A stretch of DNA of 64,000 nucleotides, from the NCBI GenBank assembly GCA_038523965.1, contig JBCBIX010000001.1:1-64000 (forward strand), read 5' to 3'. Under the pieces are notes generated by a model that saw only the letters and a list, made by a program, of their open reading frames with translations, was not told the origin of the DNA and did no database searches. This DNA comes from JAJRXG01 sp038523965. Its GTDB lineage: Bacteria; Bacteroidota; Bacteroidia; Chitinophagales; Saprospiraceae. Positions 1 to 7,760 of the stretch are shown here, one piece after another (the stretch's first letter is position 1; each line of letters opens with the position of its first letter). Made by a program: the position numbers and the translations under genes.

Positions 1-2
1 CC

Positions 3-71
3 GGCTTGATCCGACGCGCCTTCGAAATCGGACTTATGCGAATCGAACAGCCCATGCTTGCGGTGGCATAG
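3..71 (+). CDS. C-terminal fragment of an unidentified gene
   Basis: An open frame enters from the left edge and ends at TAG 69-71, giving a 22-residue tail ending R-I-E-Q-P-M-L-A-V-A. It has no internal stop and lies just upstream of the next plus-strand gene. The fragment is too short to assign to a family. It could be a chance open frame, but its composition (charged, then small hydrophobic residues) is protein-like. Confidence 0.45.
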   Translation, partial: GLIRRAFEIGLMRIEQPMLAVA

Positions 72-198
72 TAGCTTCCTTTCACAGCACACCATCAGCC
101 ATCTCTAATCGTATGATCCCATGAAGGACATCGTGGTTCCCCCGCGGTGTCCTTTAGTGCGATTATCTTTACTTAACCCGAGACGAATGCTGCTATAC

Positions 199-1860
199 AT
201 GAATACCAAATCCCTGATTATCACAGTGTTGTGTGCCACCACGTGGTGTCTATGCCCTGCGCAGTACACAAATTGTGAGTATACCCAAAATCTGGGTCCA
301 GGAAACTGGATTGGCAATTTGGATCGACAAGCAGAATTACGGATCTCGTCATCACTATCGCACTCGGCAGGAGATACCATCGCCTACAACGCTCCAGAAG
401 TCAACTTCGATAATCCATTCGAAATTCCTGCATCAACCACCCTCGAGGTTTATGATCAGGGCTGCTCGAGGTCATGCATCGAGAGTGAGAAGCCCTGCTT
501 ATCTGAATGCGAGAGTGATTTTGATGAGTCAAAAACAGAACAAGGACTACGCTACATCGCTGATCAGATCGTGCTAACCTTCCCAGAAGATCTCGATGTA
601 TTCACGAATCCTCAGGATGACGTCATCCGATTTAACGATACGACCATCATCATGAGCGAGCTCTTGAAGGATTTTTTGATCGACCCCAAATTGCCTGGTG
701 TCAGTGTCCTCAGAAGATGCCTGTGTGGGGAGAACATCATCTTCTATGAGAATGACAACATGTTTTTTGACGAAGGCAGAGTTGTACAGCTAAATAAATC
801 CAGCGGAGGAGTGAAAGAAGAAGGTGGCGCTTTCGCTCTCAACTATATTTTCAGCTTACAGGAGACTCCATTTAGCAATTCGCCTTTCACCGAGGCCTTT
901 AATACTCGCCTCTTAGACAAGGCCAATCGAGATGCACCCACCGACGTGAAAACTGTCGCCATCCTGGATAGCGGAATCACCCCAGAGTACATGGCCGATA
1001 ATTCGCTCTATTACGAAGACACAGATTCGACTCAGTTCAGTTGTTTTCAGGACAAGTTGCCTGACCCCGCAGGGTGGAACTTTGTAGATAACAATGATCA
1101 GCTCAATGATGAACGCGGTCATGGTACTATGGTCTCCTTAGCCTATCAGCATGCATTGCAACAACTCACAAAAGGTGAACTCATCCCTGAGCAACGTCTG
1201 CTCACAGTCAAGGTGCTCAACCAATGCGGCGAAGGGACGATGTATGATATCCTGTGTGGACTCAAGTACGCGAAGAACAAAGGGGCATCTGTGATCAACT
1301 GTAGTTGGGGGGTTTACACCCCGGATCAAAACTTAGAACGCGTGATCGAAGAGATTACTAAAGACAGTGAAGTCATGATCGTCTGCAGTGCTGGCAATGC
1401 TGGTGGAGAGCTCAGACCGGATTCACACTTTCCATCTGGTTATGCGGTAGACTTCACGACGTTCGAAGACGGTGAGCCATCCACCGAACTTACTTCTCCC
1501 CCTAATCCAAGAGTTTTTGAAGTAGGTGGGCTGTGTACATTCGTCGAGCCATGCATTGCGCAACCTATTAATCTTCCTCTGACCGAGTTTAGTAATCGTC
1601 GAGATGTCATGTTTGTAGAGTCTGCTCGCGGCTTCGAGAAGATTATCCCATATCCTGAGTGGTTCCAAGATCGACTGGAATGTGAGATTCAAGGGACCAG
1701 TTTTGCAGCTCCTCGACTGACAGGATTCCTAACTACAGCACTCATCTTGGAGTCACGACAGCTTATCACTGCTCCAGAATTACTGGAGAGTTACGGAGTT
1801 CGGGTCCATCCAAAACGAGATGAATATTCCATGATGTCGACCAGATGCAGCGGGTTCTAA
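199..1860 (+). CDS. Secreted subtilisin-like serine protease (family S8)
   Basis: Predicted extracytoplasmic S8 endopeptidase of about 553 residues. The catalytic triad is visible in order: Asp in A-I-L-D-S-G-I (about residue 257), His in R-G-H-G-T-M (about 308) and Ser in G-T-S-F-A-A-P (about 501), with the oxyanion Asn in S-A-G-N-A-G. The ATG at 199 is chosen because it gives a clean signal peptide (M-N-T-K-S-L-I-I-T-V-L, ending near C-P-A-Q); ATGs at 121 and 187 would prepend an arginine-rich stretch. About 230 residues separate the signal peptide from the protease core, including a Cys-rich segment (near 490-510 bp) that may be disulfide-bonded. No T9SS C-terminal domain is seen. It lies 29 bp upstream of a CHAT-domain protein, probably co-transcribed. 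Substrate unknown. Confidence 0.88.
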   Translation: MNTKSLIITVLCATTWCLCPAQYTNCEYTQNLGPGNWIGNLDRQAELRISSSLSHSAGDTIAYNAPEVNFDNPFEIPASTTLEVYDQGCSRSCIESEKPCLSECESDFDESKTEQGLRYIADQIVLTFPEDLDVFTNPQDDVIRFNDTTIIMSELLKDFLIDPKLPGVSVLRRCLCGENIIFYENDNMFFDEGRVVQLNKSSGGVKEEGGAFALNYIFSLQETPFSNSPFTEAFNTRLLDKANRDAPTDVKTVAILDSGITPEYMADNSLYYEDTDSTQFSCFQDKLPDPAGWNFVDNNDQLNDERGHGTMVSLAYQHALQQLTKGELIPEQRLLTVKVLNQCGEGTMYDILCGLKYAKNKGASVINCSWGVYTPDQNLERVIEEITKDSEVMIVCSAGNAGGELRPDSHFPSGYAVDFTTFEDGEPSTELTSPPNPRVFEVGGLCTFVEPCIAQPINLPLTEFSNRRDVMFVESARGFEKIIPYPEWFQDRLECEIQGTSFAAPRLTGFLTTALILESRQLITAPELLESYGVRVHPKRDEYSMMSTRCSGF

Positions 1861-1889
1861 CATGATCCTCATGTGGCTATCTTCGTCAC

Positions 1890-4604
1890 GTGATTCTACG
1901 GTCATACATCTGGATCTTTTTGCTCATTAGTAGCGTTGTCGCCCAAGGTCAGGGGTCATTTGACACAGACATAAAAGAGGCCAAAGCGATAAGTGACGAT
2001 CGGACAGCCCAGATAGAAGCACTTGACGCCATCCTCAAAAAACGTAAGTATTCCTCCTATCCCGACAGCCTCGGTCTGGTCCACTATGCGATCGCCTATC
2101 GTCATCGACTACTGGGAGAAGATATCCAGGTCATCGAACACGCGAAGAAAGGCGTTCAACTATTTGATGAGGCGAGCTATAAAGGGTATCAAAAGGCCTT
2201 TCTGTACTCCTTCCTCGGAGAGTCGTATGACTACTTATTGGATCCCAATAAGGCAATCCAAGCCTATGACGCCATCTTACAATTAGAGCCTCAGGGACGT
2301 ATCCAAACTGTATATGGTTATGCCGCACTTCAGTCAGCTCAGATCTACGAACGTAATGAAGATTATAAAACGTCCATAGACATCATAGAGAGTGTTGTAG
2401 AGGGGCCTTATAAAAATGCAATCAGTGACCGAGATCTCATGGATCTCTACTTGGCAGGAAGCATATCTTATTCTAATCTTCGAAATCGCGATGAGATGAC
2501 AAGATCTAAGGCCTACCTCGACAGTGCCTATCGATATGCGAATCAAATCGAGGATCTCGATATACTAAATGCCTCTGAATTAGATAATCAAGCTGCGATT
2601 CTGCACATCTATTCAGGAGATGAAAATCTGGCATTACCAATGTTCAGGAGGACTGCTTCTAAGTTGGCAGAGCAAAACATTGATGGGTCTTCCACCTACC
2701 TCTCCTTAATGTATTCTAATGCCGCCTATGCCTCTAATTCCACATCTAAGTATACGGATGGGTTAAGGTCTGGACGGCAGGCCATGTCCATCATAACCAG
2801 TGCGAGCGCAGAGATTCCAATCGAGTTAGAGGTATCAGTATATTCTAATCTGGCGGCTTCACATAGGGGTCTTACCGCCTTTGATAGTGCATACTACTAC
2901 CTGGGTTTAGCGAGAGCTACTCTCGAAGACCAAGGGTTAGAAAGCGACGAAATTAGAGCGTTATACATTACCTACCTCTATGATCATGCACTTACTAATT
3001 ACGACCAATTTCTAATTCATAATGCACAATCCTTACAAGAAGCAAAACGAAATATAACCCAATTGGACAACATGTTCCAATTTCAAGTCGATGATCAGCT
3101 GAGTGATTTTTCTGTTCAAAGCCTCCGCTCAAAGGGAACAGACTATTACAAATTAGGAATCGATATAGCCTACTCCCTTGGGGACATAGAAACGTATTGG
3201 ACATACTCTGAGAAAATCAAAGGATTAGAACTGTTAGCTGCTAACCTTGCGAACCAAAATAGAACCAGCTCAACGGCAAAAAAGGAATTAGATCGACAAA
3301 TCTTAGAACTGAATGCTCTGCTTGGCCTTGAGACATCTCATGATAAGATCGATAGCCTACGGCTGATTAGAGCGAAACTCAAACAAGAGAAAGTAGAGCT
3401 CACTCGTCAGCTCGCCACTAATCAGCGCTCTTCAGCATACCAATTAGTCGATCTCGGTCGAATCCGCGAATCTCTGGATCAAAAGCAACAGCTGATCCAA
3501 TATCAATCTGGACAAAAGCATCTGTATGGTATCGTTGTGACAGCGGATACTGCTATGCTGAAACAACTACTCACTGTAGAGGCTACGACGTCTCTTACGA
3601 ATGAGTTTGGGTCGCTGATCGTGGAACAAAACAGTCCAATTGAGAAGATCAAGACCTTAGGTTATCAAATCTATAAGGGACTTGTTCAGGATCTCACCTT
3701 GGGTAAATCACATACTATCATCATCCACGATGAAGTCACGACGGATCTTCCGATGGATGCATTGATCACGGATGGTGGTGAGTATTGGGTGCGAAGCACA
3801 GCGATGAATACCACACCTTCGGGGTCATTCCTCATTCAGAACTCTGGAAAGCTGAAGTCTCTGCGACAAATCGAATATTTCAAACCTGCGTATACTACAG
3901 CTACAGACTTACCTCCCCTCCCCTATACAGATGCTGAGTTAACCTCTGTCAAAGAAATATTTTCGGTGGCCTTAGTTGAAGGCAACAATTGCACTAAATC
4001 AGCTCTGGACAGCAGTCTTGTTGATGCTGCCGTTGTTCATTTTAGTGGGCACGCGATCGCTAATTCAACTGCAAGCGAACAGTCCTATCTCGCACTATCC
4101 AGTGGGTCAAGCTTACAGGATAGGTTACTCCTTGGCGAATTGTATACCATGAGTACATCGGCTCAAATGGTGGTCCTTAGTGCTTGTAAGACTGGAATCG
4201 GACAGATCATCAAAGGGGAAGGAGCAGAGAGCCTTGCTCGTGGCTTTCTATATGCCGGAGCCAAATCCGTATTGAACACGCTGTGGAGCGTAGATGATCG
4301 GGCGACAAGTCACATCATCTCTGGAACCTATGCTAATCTGCGAGAAGGCTACACAAAATCGATATCGCTGCAACAAGCCAAGTTGGCCTATCTCGACAAA
4401 GCGGAATCCTATGAACAGCATCCTTATTATTGGGCAGGAATAGTGGTCACTGGTGCTGACACACCCATCAAGGTGTATCAAATCAATTGGTGGAAACATC
4501 TTCTCTTGTTAATCATCTTGGCATTGTTGGCTGCATTCCTAACATGGCGACATTCCAAGCGACCATTCCCAAAAATCGAGTTCTTAGGTCAACCCTTGCA
4601 GTAG
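1890..4604 (+). CDS. Exported TPR protein with CHAT (caspase-like) domain
   Basis: 904 residues. It has an N-terminal signal peptide (W-I-F-L-L-I-S-S-V-V-A-Q), a long alpha-helical TPR-like region to about residue 470, a coiled-coil-rich linker (about 470-520), a C-terminal CHAT domain and a final membrane helix (about 870-890) with a short basic tail. The CHAT family are caspase/separase-like cysteine peptidases; the expected dyad is present as His721 in F-S-G-H-A and Cys766 in L-S-A-C-K-T-G, followed by the usual G-E-G-A-E-S-L-A-R-G-F motif. The start is GTG 1890; no in-frame ATG precedes it. The signal peptide and tail helix imply that the TPR-CHAT part faces the periplasm, anchored in the inner membrane. 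The subtilisin gene just upstream suggests a functional pair. Proteolysis is predicted from the dyad; the target is unknown. Confidence 0.88.
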   Translation: MILRSYIWIFLLISSVVAQGQGSFDTDIKEAKAISDDRTAQIEALDAILKKRKYSSYPDSLGLVHYAIAYRHRLLGEDIQVIEHAKKGVQLFDEASYKGYQKAFLYSFLGESYDYLLDPNKAIQAYDAILQLEPQGRIQTVYGYAALQSAQIYERNEDYKTSIDIIESVVEGPYKNAISDRDLMDLYLAGSISYSNLRNRDEMTRSKAYLDSAYRYANQIEDLDILNASELDNQAAILHIYSGDENLALPMFRRTASKLAEQNIDGSSTYLSLMYSNAAYASNSTSKYTDGLRSGRQAMSIITSASAEIPIELEVSVYSNLAASHRGLTAFDSAYYYLGLARATLEDQGLESDEIRALYITYLYDHALTNYDQFLIHNAQSLQEAKRNITQLDNMFQFQVDDQLSDFSVQSLRSKGTDYYKLGIDIAYSLGDIETYWTYSEKIKGLELLAANLANQNRTSSTAKKELDRQILELNALLGLETSHDKIDSLRLIRAKLKQEKVELTRQLATNQRSSAYQLVDLGRIRESLDQKQQLIQYQSGQKHLYGIVVTADTAMLKQLLTVEATTSLTNEFGSLIVEQNSPIEKIKTLGYQIYKGLVQDLTLGKSHTIIIHDEVTTDLPMDALITDGGEYWVRSTAMNTTPSGSFLIQNSGKLKSLRQIEYFKPAYTTATDLPPLPYTDAELTSVKEIFSVALVEGNNCTKSALDSSLVDAAVVHFSGHAIANSTASEQSYLALSSGSSLQDRLLLGELYTMSTSAQMVVLSACKTGIGQIIKGEGAESLARGFLYAGAKSVLNTLWSVDDRATSHIISGTYANLREGYTKSISLQQAKLAYLDKAESYEQHPYYWAGIVVTGADTPIKVYQINWWKHLLLLIILALLAAFLTWRHSKRPFPKIEFLGQPLQ

Positions 4605-4709
4605 GGTCTTGGAGAAAGAGGTTTTTGTTGTGACAACATTTGGTAGTACAACAAAGATTTCTTTGTGCTCCATTGGCTTATTCTATTTCCAGAGCATAGT
4701 TTTATTCCC
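4605..4709. other. Intergenic region before the aromatic attenuator
   Basis: Contains two small inverted repeats, GTTG-TGA-CAAC (4627-4637) and a 16-bp perfect palindrome A-C-A-A-A-G-A/T-C-T-T-T-G-T (4651-4666). Neither is followed by a T-run, so they are not convincing terminators for the CHAT gene. The promoter of the aromatic operon should lie here, but no exact TAnnTTTG box was found. Confidence 0.5.
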
Positions 4710-4775
4710 GTGAAAGCAAATGTCACTTATCGATTCTTCTATTATTTCTTTTTCTGTGCTCTGCGCAGGACCTGA
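4710..4775 (+). CDS. Phe/Tyr-rich leader peptide of the aromatic operon
   Basis: A 21-codon frame from GTG 4710 to TGA 4773 encodes a peptide with the core T-Y-R-F-F-Y-Y-F-F-F-C; eight of nine codons between 4728 and 4754 are Phe or Tyr. It sits directly upstream of a hairpin-T-run terminator and of genes making exactly these two amino acids, the arrangement of pheL-type attenuator leaders. The start is inferred: GTG rather than ATG, no obvious Shine-Dalgarno (normal for Bacteroidota). An overlapping frame from ATG 4720 gives an 20-codon Ser/Ile-rich peptide without this bias. Function as a ribosome-stalling sensor of charged tRNA-Phe/Tyr is inference. Confidence 0.78.
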   Translation: MKANVTYRFFYYFFFCALRRT

Positions 4776-4839
4776 ATATTAGGAGCGATAGTTGCACCAT
4801 ATACAGAGGAGTCCTGCAGATAGCGGGACTCCTCTTTTT
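4765..4839 (+). promoter_or_regulatory. Transcription attenuator: antiterminator and terminator
   Basis: Terminator arms G-A-G-G-A-G-T-C-C (4806-4814) and G-G-A-C-T-C-C-T-C (4826-4834) pair perfectly over 9 bp and are followed by T5 (4835-4839), only 17 bp before the pheA start. A competing helix is visible: G-C-A-G-G-A-C (4765-4771, inside the end of the leader peptide) is an exact complement of G-T-C-C-T-G-C (4811-4817), which overlaps the 5' terminator arm. A ribosome stalled on the Phe/Tyr codons (4728-4754) would leave 4765-4771 free to form the antiterminator; one reaching the stop codon at 4773 would cover it and allow termination. Confidence 0.8.
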
Positions 4840-4856
4840 GTTAGAGCACGATCATT

Positions 4857-5717
4857 ATGAGACGACACACTCGAATTGTCATACAAGGATATCCTGGCAG
4901 CTATCATCATGAAGCAGCCCGTGAGTATTTTGGTGCCAGACATATCGAGTGCATTCCTGCGAGAAGCTTTGAGATCTTAGGACAGACATTACGTGAAGAC
5001 CAGGGTTGTAACTATGCGGTTATGGCTATCGAAAACAGCATCGCAGGTAGCATACTACAGAACTATCGCATTCTCAGAGAAAATGAATTTTGGATAAGTG
5101 GAGAAGTCTATCTCAGAGTGAGCCATCAACTCCTTGGGCTCCCTGGCCAGACGATCCAAGATATACGCACGGTAGAATCACATCCGATGGCTATCTATCA
5201 GTGCTATGACTTTTTGAATCAACACAAACACATTGGAGTGGTGGAGTCTGCTGATACCGCTCTATCAGCCCAGCGGGTAGCCGAACAAGGCCTCTCCGCG
5301 GTTGCTGCCATAGCGAGTCGGTTAGCCGCCAAAGAATATGGGTTAGAGATCTTAGCATCGGATATCGAAACATCCAAGGCCAACTACACTCGATTTTTCA
5401 TTATCAGTCGCGAAGCGCAGTATGCCTCCCTCGGCAATGCCAACAAAGCCTCTATCTACCTAAGGGTGCCACATCAACATGGTAGTCTGCTAAAGGTCCT
5501 ACAAGTGATCAGCGACGACAATATCAACCTTAGTAAACTCCAATCCTTCCCAGTAACAGGAGAGCTCAATAACTACTATTTCCATCTTGATCTGGAGTTC
5601 GAACATATTAGTCAGTATGAGAACTGCATCGACCAACTCAAATCGCTAACAACTGGACTTGAGGAACTGGGAGTCTATACCAAAGCCGCTATCTATGATC
5701 ATCAGCACGTCAAGTAG
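4857..5717 (+). CDS. pheA: Prephenate dehydratase
   Basis: 286 residues, the usual length of a stand-alone prephenate dehydratase with ACT domain. It converts prephenate to phenylpyruvate in phenylalanine synthesis. Visible signatures: E-N-S-I-A-G near residue 59-64, E-S-H-P near 107, the catalytic T-R-F motif at 178-180 and a C-terminal ACT domain from about 199. In the ACT domain the usual G-A-L-A and E-S-R-P Phe-binding motifs read G-S-L-L and Q-S-F-P, so feedback inhibition may differ. Unlike the enterobacterial protein it lacks a fused chorismate mutase; that domain is on the DAHP synthase of the same operon. First gene after the attenuator. Confidence 0.96.
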   Translation: MRRHTRIVIQGYPGSYHHEAAREYFGARHIECIPARSFEILGQTLREDQGCNYAVMAIENSIAGSILQNYRILRENEFWISGEVYLRVSHQLLGLPGQTIQDIRTVESHPMAIYQCYDFLNQHKHIGVVESADTALSAQRVAEQGLSAVAAIASRLAAKEYGLEILASDIETSKANYTRFFIISREAQYASLGNANKASIYLRVPHQHGSLLKVLQVISDDNINLSKLQSFPVTGELNNYYFHLDLEFEHISQYENCIDQLKSLTTGLEELGVYTKAAIYDHQHVK

Positions 5718-6876
5718 ACTGGGAGAGGTCAAGCCATATTATTTCGCCACTAAGTTGGCGGAGATCGCCGAGATGAATCGCTCTGGAGAGCAAGTCATCA
5801 ACATGGGGATCGGTAGTCCAGACCTCGCACCACCACCCGAGGTGATGAATGAACTGATTCGTGCGTCCACTTTGCCACGAGCTAATCAGTATCAATCCTA
5901 TCGAGGGTTGCCAGAACTACGCAGTGCATTCGCCAACCACTACCATCGTCATCTCGGAGTGGACATTGATGCTAATAAGGAAATTTTGCCTCTAATTGGG
6001 TCTAAGGAAGGTATCATGCATATCGCGATGACGTTCTTGGAGGCTGGGGATGAGGCCCTAATTCCTAATCCAGGGTATCCAAGTTATCGGGTGACCACAG
6101 AGTTAGCAGGTGCCACTCCTGTATATTATGAATTGAGTGAAGAAGGAGGATGGCTGCCCGATATTGATGCCTTGGTTCAGACCGATTTATCCCGAGTAAA
6201 AATCATGTGGATCAACTATCCAAATATGCCAACCGGCGCGCGGGCATCGAGAGAGTTCTTCGGTCACCTCATAGAGTTTGCTCGTAAGAACGAGATATTG
6301 ATCTGTCACGATAACCCTTACAATTACATTCTCAATGATCAACCGTTGAGTCTGCTATCTCTGCCCGGGTCAATGGAATGTTGTATAGAACTCTGCAGTC
6401 TAAGCAAGGCCTATAACATGGCCGGATGGAGAGTGGGAGCAGTATTAGGATCTCAGGGTTACATCGATGCCATCATGCGATTCAAAAGCAATATGGATAG
6501 CGGTATGTACCTACCTGTACAGATGGCTGCTGCCAAGGCATTGGATCTGAATGATGATTGGTTCGAAGAAATCAACGCGATTTATCGCGAGCGTCGAAAT
6601 GAAGTCTACAAGATCTTTGATCTTCTGGATTGTACCTACAAAAGGGATGGTGCAGGTTTGTTTGTCTGGGCTAAGGCACCTGACTATATCGCCGATGTTC
6701 CATCCTGGGTTGATGAAATGTTGCATGTCTCACGGACCTTCATCACACCTGGTTTCATATTTGGAGATCGAGGGGAGCGCTATCTGAGAATCGCTCTATG
6801 CAGTCCTATTGAGGTTTATCGCGAAGCATTTTCGCGTCTTGAGACAAGATTTGTAAAGTCAATCGCTGAGGTATGA
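5695..6876 (+). CDS. Class I/II PLP-dependent aminotransferase (aromatic pathway)
   Basis: About 393 residues from ATG 5695, overlapping the pheA end by 23 bp; the frame opens at ATG 5659 but the leading residues do not look conserved. Fold type I aminotransferase: N-Y-P-N-M-P-T-G near 175-181, H-D-N-P-Y with Asp206, and the PLP-binding Lys238 in S-L-S-K-A-Y-N-M-A-G-W. Its place between pheA and tyrA suggests that it transaminates phenylpyruvate and 4-hydroxyphenylpyruvate to Phe and Tyr, with aspartate or glutamate as donor. Annotation by similarity alone could equally give an aspartate- or LL-diaminopimelate-type enzyme. Confidence 0.9.
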   Translation: MIISTSSRLGEVKPYYFATKLAEIAEMNRSGEQVINMGIGSPDLAPPPEVMNELIRASTLPRANQYQSYRGLPELRSAFANHYHRHLGVDIDANKEILPLIGSKEGIMHIAMTFLEAGDEALIPNPGYPSYRVTTELAGATPVYYELSEEGGWLPDIDALVQTDLSRVKIMWINYPNMPTGARASREFFGHLIEFARKNEILICHDNPYNYILNDQPLSLLSLPGSMECCIELCSLSKAYNMAGWRVGAVLGSQGYIDAIMRFKSNMDSGMYLPVQMAAAKALDLNDDWFEEINAIYRERRNEVYKIFDLLDCTYKRDGAGLFVWAKAPDYIADVPSWVDEMLHVSRTFITPGFIFGDRGERYLRIALCSPIEVYREAFSRLETRFVKSIAEV

Positions 6877-7739
6877 GAGTTGGAATCATCGGCTTAGGTC
6901 TAATCGGTGGGTCTTTGGCAAGAGATCTCAGGGGACGGGAGCATGAAGTGAAGGGCTATGATATCAATCCTATTCATGCTGATCAGGCCGTAGACTATGG
7001 ACTTATAGAAGAGTCCATGGAGTTGGCTGAATTGGCATCATGGAGTGAATTTGTCATCGTCGCTGTCACCGTGAAACATACCGCAGAAATTATCCGTGAG
7101 GTTTTAGACCTGATGAAATGGTCTACGGTCGTCATTGATGTGGCGTCGACGAAGGAGAGCATCTGCCAGAAAGTAAGAAGTCATACCAAGAGAGGACGCT
7201 ATGTCGCCTGTCATCCGTTAGCGGGTACAGAATTCAGCGGGCCCAAGGCTGCGATCGAGTCCCTTTTTGAACAAAAGAAAAATATCATCTGCGAGGAGCA
7301 CGCTTCTGATGAGGACGCCCTCGAGATCGCTATCGATCTGCTATCCAGCATCGGGCTTCAACATATGTATATGGATCCTAAGCAACACGATAAGCACATG
7401 GCTTATGTGTCGCATCTGTCGCATGTAAGTGCCTTCACGCTTAGTACTACAGTGCTGGATATCGAGCAAGACCAGAAACAAATCTTTAATCTCGCGAGTA
7501 CAGGGTTCGCCTCCACCGTACGTCTGGCCAAAAGTAATCCTGCAACATGGGCATCGATCTTTGCGGACAATGCAGATCACCTGCTTACTGCGTTGGATTC
7601 ATATATCAACGAATTGGCTGAGATGCGCGAGATGATCGCTAACGATGATCAAGAAGGAATCATGAATAAAATCGAAGCTTCCAATGCTATTAGGAGAGTA
7701 CTCAACGGCATGAAGCATAATATTGTCAAAGTGAGCTAA
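6873..7739 (+). CDS. tyrA: Prephenate dehydrogenase
   Basis: 288 residues. Oxidatively decarboxylates prephenate to 4-hydroxyphenylpyruvate for tyrosine synthesis. The N-terminus carries a Rossmann dinucleotide motif, G-L-G-L-I-G-G at residues 7-13; the catalytic His is His114 in C-H-P-L-A-G-T-E, followed by F-S-G-P. No fused chorismate mutase or ACT domain. The start overlaps the aminotransferase stop by 4 bp (ATGA), indicating translational coupling. Confidence 0.94.
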   Translation: MRVGIIGLGLIGGSLARDLRGREHEVKGYDINPIHADQAVDYGLIEESMELAELASWSEFVIVAVTVKHTAEIIREVLDLMKWSTVVIDVASTKESICQKVRSHTKRGRYVACHPLAGTEFSGPKAAIESLFEQKKNIICEEHASDEDALEIAIDLLSSIGLQHMYMDPKQHDKHMAYVSHLSHVSAFTLSTTVLDIEQDQKQIFNLASTGFASTVRLAKSNPATWASIFADNADHLLTALDSYINELAEMREMIANDDQEGIMNKIEASNAIRRVLNGMKHNIVKVS

Positions 7740-7760
7740 ACGAACCAATCACACCACCTT

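Noticed and set aside
1890..4604. Assignment of the CHAT protein to a known anti-phage system
   Set aside because: No gasdermin, CRISPR or other defence partner is in the window, and the protein appears to be exported.
4651..4666. ACAAAGA/TCTTTGT palindrome as the CHAT gene terminator
   Set aside because: It has a weak stem and no following T-run.
4720..4782. Second leader frame from ATG 4720
   Set aside because: It is ATG-started and open but encodes a Ser/Ile-rich peptide with a single Phe and Tyr; the overlapping GTG 4710 frame explains the attenuator geometry far better.
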